Origin: CAZEYT01 sp964516295
GTDB taxonomy: Bacteria > Verrucomicrobiota > Verrucomicrobiia > Chthoniobacterales > Terrimicrobiaceae
Direction: 5' to 3'
DNA: 7,762 bases
Assembly (NCBI GenBank): GCA_964516295.1
Contig: CAZEYT010000107.1
Span: forward strand, 1-7,762
Shown here: piece by piece, positions 1-5,963 of the stretch
How positions within the stretch are numbered: the stretch's first letter is position 1
Layout of the letters: every line of letters begins with the position of its first letter
Position numbers and translations under genes: made by a program
The notes under the pieces: model-generated
What the model saw: the letters and a program-made list of their open reading frames with translations, nothing else
Database searches by the model: none
Told to the model about the DNA's origin: nothing

Positions 1-25
1 CGAAGGAGTCTTTGGATGCAATCAT
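1..25 (-). CDS. thiC: 5' end of a TPP-riboswitch-controlled gene, probably thiC (phosphomethylpyrimidine synthase)
   Basis: Only eight codons (MIASKDSF) and one further base are inside the window; the gene runs off the left edge. It lies about 110 nt downstream of a TPP riboswitch on the same strand, so a thiamine biosynthesis or transport gene is expected. The residues fit the start of ThiC, where a Ser-Phe is often followed by Pro-Asn/Ala-Ser-Arg/Lys, but eight residues cannot prove it. ThiC is a radical SAM enzyme that makes the HMP-phosphate pyrimidine of thiamine from aminoimidazole ribotide. The ATG is the first standard start codon in this frame after the riboswitch, although the frame stays open further upstream. 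No Shine-Dalgarno sequence precedes it. Its first bases overlap the stop codon of an upstream ORF (ATGA). Another thiamine gene is the main alternative. Confidence 0.5.
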
Positions 26-138
26 GGTATGGTGGAAAAGCTGGCCGGTCGGATCTTCATCAACGGGGCAGGGGACAGGTCGCCGGGGAATCCCGGGGAC
101 GTCATTGGAAAATTTGCGGTGAACAGCTGGATGGTCAT
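22..138 (-). CDS. possible 38-codon upstream ORF (leader peptide) between riboswitch and thiC-like gene
   Basis: An ATG at 138-136 opens a 38-codon frame that ends with TGA at 24-22, overlapping the ATG of the downstream gene by an ATGA junction typical of translational coupling. The peptide begins MTIQLFTANF and is rich in Pro and Ser; I recognise no family. The AUG lies in the 3' strand of the proposed P1 helix of the TPP riboswitch, so ligand binding would hide it. A purine-rich stretch (AGGGAG) sits only 2 nt before the AUG and belongs to the riboswitch core, so it is a poor Shine-Dalgarno sequence. The frame differs from that of the downstream gene, so this is not an N-terminal extension. 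A chance ORF is quite possible in GC-rich DNA. Confidence 0.3.
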   Translation of the reverse strand: MTIQLFTANFPMTSPGFPGDLSPAPLMKIRPASFSTIP

Positions 139-223
139 TGCTCCCTACGCCGGTTGGGCCGGATCAGGTTCCAAGGGTCGTCCGGTCGGCGGACCTCTCA
201 GCCCTTGCGGGCTCCCCTGCATG
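136..223 (-). promoter_or_regulatory. TPP riboswitch (THI box)
   Basis: Read on the minus strand, the segment has the hallmark THI-box blocks in the right order: GGGGAGCCC, the pyrimidine-sensing CTGAGAG (201-195), a variable GC-rich P3 hairpin (GTCCG..CGGAC), then GGAACCTGATCCGG (pyrophosphate-sensing arm, about 172-159) and the 3' GCGTAGGGA block (150-142). The ends CATGC (223-219) and GCAATG (141-136) can pair as a short P1 with one bulged A. This aptamer binds thiamine diphosphate and normally switches off thiamine genes. There is no clear hairpin plus U-run before the downstream gene, only a small CCGGG/CCCGG hairpin without a U tract, so control is more likely translational or Rho-linked than by an intrinsic terminator (inference). 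Confidence 0.93.
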
Positions 224-230
224 TGGTGGG

Positions 231-260
231 ATGAATCGCGCGGGCGGGGACGAACGTCAA
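231..260 (-). promoter_or_regulatory. candidate promoter for the riboswitch transcript
   Basis: On the minus strand TTGACG (260-255) matches the -35 consensus at 5 of 6 bases. After an 18-nt spacer comes ATTCAT (236-231), a poor -10 match at 3 of 6. Initiation 6-8 nt further on would fall just before the P1 helix of the riboswitch, which is the expected place. The -35 overlaps the stop codon of the upstream oxidoreductase gene. Read-through from the zwf-glk operon is an equally good alternative, since no terminator is visible in the 33-nt gap. Confidence 0.3.
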
Positions 261-1282
261 TTCGGAAGTTCGAGGCGGACGCAATTTCCCGAAAGCCGGG
301 CCTCCTCGACGGCGTCCACGACGCGCATGTAGGAGATGCCATCGCGGAAGGTCGGATGCGGGCGCGGGGCGTCCGGGTTTTCCACCGCGGAGATAAAGTC
401 ACGCTCGACCTGCCACGGCCGAAGGCTCGAGGGTGGGGGCACCAGGACGTCGCGGACGGAGCCGGTGGTGCGGACGATTTCGTTGGATAAGAAATCGAAA
501 ACGACGGACCCGCCTTCGTAGTCCACGGTGAGCCGTTCCGTGGCGGGACCGTCGTGGATGTTGCTGAAGTCGAGGCGAGCCGGGATCCCGCTGGCAAAAT
601 CAGCCGTGACGGAGAGTTCCTCCGGGATGGTGACTTTGTATCCCGCACGAACGGGCGTTCGAATCCGGCCGGTGGCCCGAACCTCCCGAATGTCGCCAAA
701 CCACCGCTGGAGGACTTCGGTGTAAATGCCCAGAGTCATGACGTTTTTTCCGCTGATCTCGCGCCGCTGCCGCCAGTGCGCCGGGGCAGTCGGGTCGAGG
801 AACTGTCCGTTGAGACTCTCGAGATGCAGTTGACGCACCGGACCCGGAAGCCCGGCGAGCACGTCGCGGATGAAGGCGTCGGCCTCAAGCCCATAGGGCG
901 GCGGACACAGCATCGTCACAAGGTCGGGGCGCCGTTCCGAGGCCTCAAACATCCGACGGGCCTCGCGGAGATCGCGGGCCATGCGGGCCTGACAAAAAAC
1001 ATGCTTTCCCGCGGCCAGGGCGGCGACGACGGTCGGCTCGTGCAGATCCGGGCGGGCACCGACCCAAATGATATCGAGATCCGGACGGGTGACGAGTTTT
1101 TGCCAATCGGCCACGACATCGGCCGAGATGTCGGCATCCATCAAAAATCGTGCCGCGCTGCACGTGGAGGAGTTTGAGACGGCGGCGATTCGCACACCGG
1201 GAATGTCCCGCAAACCCGGCCAATGCCGTTGGCGGACAATCGCCCCGGCTCCAATAAATCCGACGCGCAGAGGTTTATGCAT
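257..1282 (-). CDS. Gfo/Idh/MocA-family oxidoreductase-like protein with altered active site
   Basis: The 341-residue product opens with a Rossmann NAD(P)-binding motif (GFIGAGAI, residues 8-15) and has the usual two-domain plan: a dinucleotide-binding domain to about residue 125, then a mixed alpha/beta substrate domain. The family is known for sugar, inositol and related dehydrogenases. The family signature E-K-P, whose Lys is catalytic, is here Q98-A99-R100 in the context GKHVFCQARMA. In the second motif, D-x3-H of inositol dehydrogenase, the aligned residues appear to be T183 and Y187; Tyr at the His place also occurs in glucose-fructose oxidoreductase. It may therefore act on an unusual substrate, use other residues, or not be an oxidoreductase at all. 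It starts 11 nt after the glk stop, so it is probably the last gene of a zwf-glk operon. No Shine-Dalgarno sequence and no signal peptide are seen. The substrate cannot be assigned. Confidence 0.85.
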   Translation of the reverse strand: MHKPLRVGFIGAGAIVRQRHWPGLRDIPGVRIAAVSNSSTCSAARFLMDADISADVVADWQKLVTRPDLDIIWVGARPDLHEPTVVAALAAGKHVFCQARMARDLREARRMFEASERRPDLVTMLCPPPYGLEADAFIRDVLAGLPGPVRQLHLESLNGQFLDPTAPAHWRQRREISGKNVMTLGIYTEVLQRWFGDIREVRATGRIRTPVRAGYKVTIPEELSVTADFASGIPARLDFSNIHDGPATERLTVDYEGGSVVFDFLSNEIVRTTGSVRDVLVPPPSSLRPWQVERDFISAVENPDAPRPHPTFRDGISYMRVVDAVEEARLSGNCVRLELPN

Positions 1283-1293
1283 GGCGACGATCG

Positions 1294-2298
1294 TTAGTGA
1301 GAGGCCCGGGCTCCGTCCATCGCGTAATAGGCCGCTCCGAGCAAGGCGGCTTGATCATTCAAAATCACCAGCACCGGCATCGATTCCATGAGCGAGGTAA
1401 GGCGTCCCTTGTCGGTGAATGCGTGGGTGAAGCCGACGCTTTGGATGTGGTTCAGGAGTTTCGTGGGGATGCCTCCCCCCAGATAAACGCCGCCTGTCGC
1501 CATGGTTTTGAGCGCCAGATTTCCGGCCTCGGCGCCGAGGCAGGCGATGAAAATCTCGATTGTTTTCACGCACATCGGGCACTCGCCGGTGTCGGCATAT
1601 TTCGAGATCACGACATTCGGATCCCGCGTCTGCATTTCGGCGGCGACGGCGGGCAATTCGCGACCTCGCCCGGTGTCCCGGAGGAATTTGTAGATGTTCT
1701 CGATGCCCATTCCCGAGACCACCCGCTCCCCGCTCACGTGTCCGAATTGCTTTTGCAAATACTGAAGGAGGGCGACCTCGAGGTCATTGCGCGGTGCAAA
1801 ATCCGTATGCCCGCCCTCGCAAGCCCACACGTGATGCCGCCGTCCGTCCCAATAAAGCCCCGCCTCCCCAAGCCCCGTGCCGGGGGAGACCACACAGCGA
1901 TTGCCCGAGGCATCCGGAGCGCCCTTTTGAATTACGGCAAAATCCGGAGCCGTCAGGTGGGTGATTCCGTAGGCATTGGCTTCCAGATCATTCAACACGG
2001 CGACGTTCGGGATGCTGAACTCGTCGGAGACCTCTTCCGCATCCACGCCCCAAGACAAATTGGTCGGTTTGGCCCGCCCATTTCGGACGGGGCCGGGAAC
2101 GCCAAAACAGGCTCCGATGAGCGTTCTCGACTCGCCATTCAAAAACTCGCGGACAATGGCATTCAGGCCGGGGAAATCCGTGCTCGGAAACCTTTGCGAA
2201 CGAAGCAGACTGAGATTTTGACCGACCACGGCAAACGTGGCCAGATTGCATTTCGTGCCGCCGACATCGCCGGCGAGGATCACTGGACTGCTGGACAT
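1294..2298 (-). CDS. glk: glucokinase (ATP:glucose 6-phosphotransferase)
   Basis: This 334-residue cytosolic enzyme phosphorylates glucose with ATP to glucose 6-phosphate, the substrate of the enzyme encoded just upstream. Visible landmarks are the N-terminal phosphate-binding motif LAGDVGGTK (8-16), the catalytic LND (102-104, Asp104 as the expected base), the second phosphate loop SPGTGLG (138-144), the glucose-binding EGGHTDFAPR (161-170) and the C-terminal adenosine-site GGVYLGGGI (269-277). EGGHxDFAP and the absence of the ROK zinc-binding cysteine cluster place it in the E. coli Glk type rather than the ROK type. Length is slightly above E. coli Glk (321). It follows zwf by 28 nt in the same direction. 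The leader has no Shine-Dalgarno sequence and instead holds a run of eight C in the mRNA. Confidence 0.95.
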   Translation of the reverse strand: MSSSPVILAGDVGGTKCNLATFAVVGQNLSLLRSQRFPSTDFPGLNAIVREFLNGESRTLIGACFGVPGPVRNGRAKPTNLSWGVDAEEVSDEFSIPNVAVLNDLEANAYGITHLTAPDFAVIQKGAPDASGNRCVVSPGTGLGEAGLYWDGRRHHVWACEGGHTDFAPRNDLEVALLQYLQKQFGHVSGERVVSGMGIENIYKFLRDTGRGRELPAVAAEMQTRDPNVVISKYADTGECPMCVKTIEIFIACLGAEAGNLALKTMATGGVYLGGGIPTKLLNHIQSVGFTHAFTDKGRLTSLMESMPVLVILNDQAALLGAAYYAMDGARASH

Positions 2299-2326
2299 GG
2301 GCAGAGGGGGGGGAGGTGTCGGTCGG

Positions 2327-3859
2327 TCAGGGCGTATTGAGGGGGTAGTGGTGCCACGCGTGTCCGCTCTTCTCGAGCAGATGATCGGAAGCGGCCGGAC
2401 CCCACGTGCCCGACGCGTAGTTCGGGAAGGAACGGGCCGGGAGCGCCTGCCAGACGTCGAGGATCGGCGTCACGATCCGCCAGGAGGCGTCCACGCTGTC
2501 ATAGCGGTGGAACAGCGTCGTCTCGCCGATCATGCAATCGTAGAGGAGCGTCTCATAACCCGTCGCGGCGAGATTTTCTCCGAAGGTTTTGTAGGAGAAA
2601 TCGAGGGGGACGTTGACGAGGTTGATGTTCGGGCCCGGACGCTTGGCGTGGATGTCCATCGTGATGCCTTCGTCGGGCTGAACGTGGAGGACGAGGCGGT
2701 TCGGCTTGACGTTGTCGGCGACATCACCGCCGAAGAGAAGGAGCGGAGCGCGGCGGAAGCCGATGACGACTTGCGTCGTATGGCACGCGAGGCGTTTGCC
2801 GGAGCGGATAAAAAAGGGAACCTCGGCCCAACGCCAGTTTTCGACGAAAAACTTCATCGCGACGAAGGTCTCGGTGTTGGATTGCGGGTTCACGTCGGGC
2901 TCGGAGCGGTAGGCGGGCACTTGCTTTCCGCCAATGATCCCCGGACCGTATTGGCCGCGCACGGTATCGGAAATGACATCCTCCGGGTTCATCGGTCGAA
3001 TGGCTTCGAGGACCTTCACCTTTTCGTTCCGGACACTGTCGCCCGAGATCGAGCTCGGGGGCTCCATGGCGATAAGTGAAAGCACGGACAGAATGTGATT
3101 CTGCACCATGTCGCGGAGCACGCCCGAATGGTCGTAGTATCCGCCGCGCAGTTCGACGCCGAGTTCCTCCGCCACCGTGATCTGCACGTAGTCGATATAC
3201 CGCCGGTTCCAGATCGGCTCATACACCGAATTGCCGAAGCGGAAGACCATGATGTTTTGAACGGTCTCTTTGCCGAGGTAATGGTCGATGCGGTAAATCT
3301 GCGACTCCTCAAGATGCTTGGAGAGGTTTTGATTCAACTCCCGCGCGCTGGCAAGATCGCGGCCGAAGGGCTTTTCGATAATGACCCGACGCCAAGCCCC
3401 GTCAGTCTGATTCGTGAGACCGGCCGCGCCGAGCTGCTCGACGACCTTGGCGAAAAACGTCGGCGAAATGGCGAGGTAGAAAAGCACGTTCCCGGGCAGA
3501 TTCCACGCCTTGCGCGCTTCTTCAACGCGGGCGGAGAGTTTTTGAAACGTCGCGGGATCGTTGAAATCCCCTTGGAGATAATAGCTCCGGTTTCGAAAAT
3601 CTTCCCACTCGGCGAGATCGACCGGTCGCGTGGCGAACTCATTGATGTCCTCGGTGATCTTCACCCGATAGCTCGTATCGTCTCCTTCGCTTACGGCCAC
3701 GCCGATCACGGAAAAATTCTGCGGCAGCAGCCGAAGAACCTTCAAATTGTAGAGGGCGGGGAGGAGCTTTCGCTTGGTCAAATCTCCGGAGGCACCAAAA
3801 ATCACAATCGTGCAGGCGTCCCCGGGACAGTCGTGGCCGGTGAGAGGTTGTTCGGGCAT
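2327..3859 (-). CDS. zwf: glucose-6-phosphate 1-dehydrogenase
   Basis: The 510-residue protein oxidises glucose 6-phosphate to 6-phosphogluconolactone with NAD(P)+, the first step of the oxidative pentose phosphate and Entner-Doudoroff routes. The Rossmann motif FGASGDLTKRKL lies at 21-32, EKPFG at 162-166 and the substrate-binding signature RIDHYLGKE at 190-198. The catalytic His is expected to be His255 in DMVQNH, by analogy with His240 of the Leuconostoc enzyme. Full normal length, no frameshift. The ATG at 3859 is right for the motif spacing; only a weak GAG lies before it. It is first in a probable zwf-glk-oxidoreductase operon and is divergent from the dehydrogenase operon, with 119 nt between start codons. 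Neither pgl nor gnd is present nearby. Whether it prefers NADP or NAD cannot be decided by eye. Confidence 0.97.
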   Translation of the reverse strand: MPEQPLTGHDCPGDACTIVIFGASGDLTKRKLLPALYNLKVLRLLPQNFSVIGVAVSEGDDTSYRVKITEDINEFATRPVDLAEWEDFRNRSYYLQGDFNDPATFQKLSARVEEARKAWNLPGNVLFYLAISPTFFAKVVEQLGAAGLTNQTDGAWRRVIIEKPFGRDLASARELNQNLSKHLEESQIYRIDHYLGKETVQNIMVFRFGNSVYEPIWNRRYIDYVQITVAEELGVELRGGYYDHSGVLRDMVQNHILSVLSLIAMEPPSSISGDSVRNEKVKVLEAIRPMNPEDVISDTVRGQYGPGIIGGKQVPAYRSEPDVNPQSNTETFVAMKFFVENWRWAEVPFFIRSGKRLACHTTQVVIGFRRAPLLLFGGDVADNVKPNRLVLHVQPDEGITMDIHAKRPGPNINLVNVPLDFSYKTFGENLAATGYETLLYDCMIGETTLFHRYDSVDASWRIVTPILDVWQALPARSFPNYASGTWGPAASDHLLEKSGHAWHHYPLNTP

Positions 3860-3914
3860 GGCTCATTAGTCGTAGACGGCCAAAGGCGGGCCGACAAGCT
3901 GTCAATCGTTGCGA

Positions 3915-3939
3915 GATTTCAGAATATGAAAACGAAATC
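3915..3939. promoter_or_regulatory. small inverted repeat in the divergent zwf / E1 alpha control region
   Basis: GATTTC (3915-3920) and GAAATC (3934-3939) form an inverted repeat with a 13-nt AT-rich centre. It lies immediately upstream of the proposed -35 of the E1 alpha promoter, between the two divergent genes, where a shared regulator could bind. Arms of six bases arise easily by chance. A TTGACA on the minus strand (3905-3900) could be a zwf -35, but no acceptable -10 follows at 16-18 nt. Confidence 0.2.
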
Positions 3940-3940
3940 A

Positions 3941-3970
3941 TTGCAGCCTCCCGAACATTGCCTCTATTAT
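3941..3970 (+). promoter_or_regulatory. candidate sigma-70-type promoter of the 2-oxoacid dehydrogenase operon
   Basis: TTGCAG (3941-3946) and TATTAT (3965-3970) are separated by 18 nt and lie in the most AT-rich part of the intergenic region. The -10 matches 5 of 6 consensus bases and the -35 matches 4 of 6. Transcription would start about 6-9 nt after the -10, at roughly 3976-3979, that is at or within a few bases of the ATG of the first gene. Confidence 0.5.
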
Positions 3971-3978
3971 TTTTTCTA

Positions 3979-4995
3979 ATGCCTACCAAAGAGGATGACG
4001 AAACCGTCGCTCCCAGAGAATTCATCAAGGCCTATCGGGTCATGCTTCTCGCGCGGGTGCTCGAGGAGAAACTGGCCAGCCTGTATCGCGCGGGACTTAT
4101 CAAGGGCGGTGTTTTTCTTGGCCGCGGCCAGGAGGCCCTGAGCGTCTCGGTGGGAATCCAACTCCGCAAAGGCGATATCTTTGCCCCGCTCATTCGCGAC
4201 CAGGCCGGTCGCATGGCCTTCGGCGACACTGTCCTCGATACCCTGCGCACGTATCTCGGGTCGCAGCTCGGACCAATGCGCGGTCGCGATGGCAATATCC
4301 ACCGCGGACGCCCGCGCGAAGGGTATTATGCCATGATCAGCCACCTCGGCGCGATGATCCCGGCCGTTTCGGGCGGTCTCCTCGCCCGGCGTCTCAAAGG
4401 CGAGTCGGGCATGGTGGGAGCCACCTGCATCGGAGATGGAGGCACGTCCACCGGCGCGTTCCACGAGGGCCTGAACGCCGCGGCTGTGGAAAAACTCCCC
4501 CTCATCGTCGTGGTGGCCAACAACCAGTATGCCTACTCGACACCGACCAAGCGCCAGTTTGCCTGCGACGACCTTTTCGACAAAGCCGCGGGCTACGGTG
4601 TGGCCGGGCACAAAGTTGACGGCACCGACCTCGAATCCTGTCTCAAAACGTTGAAAAAGGCCGTTCGCGCCGCGCGCGATGGCGGCGGTCCCCAGATGGT
4701 CGTCGCCGATCTCCTCCGGCTGGTCGGCCATGGCGAACATGACGACGGCAGCTATGTCGATCCCGCGTTGAAGAAATCAGCCGTCGGGCGGGATTGCGTG
4801 CTCTTGGCTGAGGAGCGGATTGTCGCAGAGAAATGGGCCACAGCCGACGAGGTTGCCGCTTGGCGACGGGAGGCCGAGGAGGATGTCAACGCGACCGTGG
4901 ACCGCGTGCGCCGCGAACCGACGCCGGATCCCACCGAGGATGATTGGGCAGCCCTTTCCGAACCCCGTTTCGCGAAGCAATTCGCCGGATCATGA
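3979..4995 (+). CDS. 2-oxoacid dehydrogenase E1 component, alpha subunit (pyruvate or branched-chain type)
   Basis: E1 alpha and E1 beta together use thiamine diphosphate to decarboxylate a 2-oxoacid and pass the acyl group to lipoyl-E2. The 338-residue product carries the ThDP/Mg motif GDG (152-154) followed by NN (181-182), with EGLNAAA (163-169) between, and the downstream loop GHGEHDDGSYV (250-260), which corresponds to the phosphorylation-loop region of mitochondrial E1 alpha. The stretch ISHLGAMIP (120-128) looks somewhat like the branched-chain E1 (ISSPLATQIP) and less like pyruvate E1, so the substrate remains open: pyruvate, branched-chain acids or acetoin. I chose ATG 3979 rather than the in-frame TTG at 3958, because the TTG would lie upstream of the likely transcription start. 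No Shine-Dalgarno sequence. The stop overlaps the next gene's start (ATGA). Confidence 0.93.
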   Translation: MPTKEDDETVAPREFIKAYRVMLLARVLEEKLASLYRAGLIKGGVFLGRGQEALSVSVGIQLRKGDIFAPLIRDQAGRMAFGDTVLDTLRTYLGSQLGPMRGRDGNIHRGRPREGYYAMISHLGAMIPAVSGGLLARRLKGESGMVGATCIGDGGTSTGAFHEGLNAAAVEKLPLIVVVANNQYAYSTPTKRQFACDDLFDKAAGYGVAGHKVDGTDLESCLKTLKKAVRAARDGGGPQMVVADLLRLVGHGEHDDGSYVDPALKKSAVGRDCVLLAEERIVAEKWATADEVAAWRREAEEDVNATVDRVRREPTPDPTEDDWAALSEPRFAKQFAGS

Positions 4996-5957
4996 GCATT
5001 ACCTATCTCGAAGCCATCCGCTCGGCCCAAGAAAAAGCCCTCACCGAGGACCCCCGCGTTTTTCTTTACGGTCAGGACGTCGGCAACTTCGGCGGCGCGT
5101 TCAAGGCGACGAAGAATCTCGCAAAACTTTTCCCGGACCGTGTTTTTGATGCCCCGCTCAGTGAGGACGCCATTATCGGGATGGCCGTCGGAGCAGCGAT
5201 TGAGGGCATGCGCCCGATCGTCGAGATGCAATTCGCCGATTTTTCGACCTGCGGTTTCAACCAGATCGTCAATCACGCCGCGACGCTCTATTACCGGACC
5301 GGGGTTTCCTGTCCCATTGTCGTTCGACTGCCCTCCGGCGGCACATCGGGTGGGGGACCGTTTCACAGTCAGAGCATGGAGGCGCTCTATGCGCACTATC
5401 CGGGGCTTGTCGTCATGACGCCGGCCACGGTCGAAGATGCCTACACGATGCTCCTCGATGCCGTCGCGATTAACGATCCCGTCATCTTCTGCGAGCACAA
5501 GTTTCTCTACTACCACCTCAAAGCCGATGCCCTGCCGGAGGTCGCCATGCCGATTGGCAAAGCCCGCCTGGCCCGCACGGGACGGGACGCCACGATTGTC
5601 ACTCACGGAGCCATGCTCCACGAATCCCTTGCGGCAGCGTCCGAACTTTCTGCGGATGGGTACGAACTCGAAATTGTCGATCTGCGAACGGTCAAGCCGC
5701 TCGATACCGACACCATCCTTGCCTCGGTGGCCCGAACCGGTCGCCTTCTCTGCGTCAGCGAAGAATGGCCCTGGGGAGGCGTGGCCGCGGAGGTAATCGC
5801 GCGGGTGACCTCCGAAGGGTTCGGTCTGTTCGACGCACCTCCCCAGCGCCTCAACGCCAAGGATACTCCTGTGCCCTACCATCCCGATCTCTGGTCCGTC
5901 CACCGGCCCACGGCCAATACCATCGCCGAAGCCGCCCGTCGTCTCCTTCATATCTGA
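4992..5957 (+). CDS. 2-oxoacid dehydrogenase E1 component, beta subunit
   Basis: This 321-residue protein completes the alpha2beta2 E1 heterotetramer and binds the pyrimidine end of ThDP. Family marks include MSITYLEAIRSA at the start, GQDVGNFGG (27-35), DAPLSEDAIIG (53-63) with Glu58 as the expected ThDP N1'-contacting Glu, GPFHSQSMEA (122-131) with the conserved active-site His125, and DLRTVKPLD (230-238) in the C-terminal transketolase-like domain. The ATG at 4992 overlaps the E1 alpha stop as ATGA, which points to translational coupling and fixed subunit ratio. An upstream in-frame start at 4944 would add 16 residues inside the E1 alpha gene and is not typical of the family. Length is normal for bacterial E1 beta (about 320-330). 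Confidence 0.95.
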   Translation: MSITYLEAIRSAQEKALTEDPRVFLYGQDVGNFGGAFKATKNLAKLFPDRVFDAPLSEDAIIGMAVGAAIEGMRPIVEMQFADFSTCGFNQIVNHAATLYYRTGVSCPIVVRLPSGGTSGGGPFHSQSMEALYAHYPGLVVMTPATVEDAYTMLLDAVAINDPVIFCEHKFLYYHLKADALPEVAMPIGKARLARTGRDATIVTHGAMLHESLAAASELSADGYELEIVDLRTVKPLDTDTILASVARTGRLLCVSEEWPWGGVAAEVIARVTSEGFGLFDAPPQRLNAKDTPVPYHPDLWSVHRPTANTIAEAARRLLHI

Positions 5958-5963
5958 TCCACC

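Noticed and set aside
80..100. CCGGG/CCCGG hairpin between riboswitch and thiC-like gene as an intrinsic terminator
   Set aside because: The stem is five base pairs and no U-run follows on the minus strand.
1297..2340. A 347-codon plus-strand frame opposite glk, and similar frames opposite zwf (2237-3079, 3095-3979)
   Set aside because: They mirror genuine glk and zwf genes that have full family motifs; the antisense products show none.
3900..3905. Perfect TTGACA on the minus strand upstream of zwf as a promoter
   Set aside because: No acceptable -10 hexamer lies 16-18 nt downstream; the nearest TA-rich stretch is more than 20 nt away.
3958..3978. TTG at 3958 as the start of E1 alpha
   Set aside because: It would add seven residues lying on top of the likely -10 element; the ATG at 3979 is the better start.
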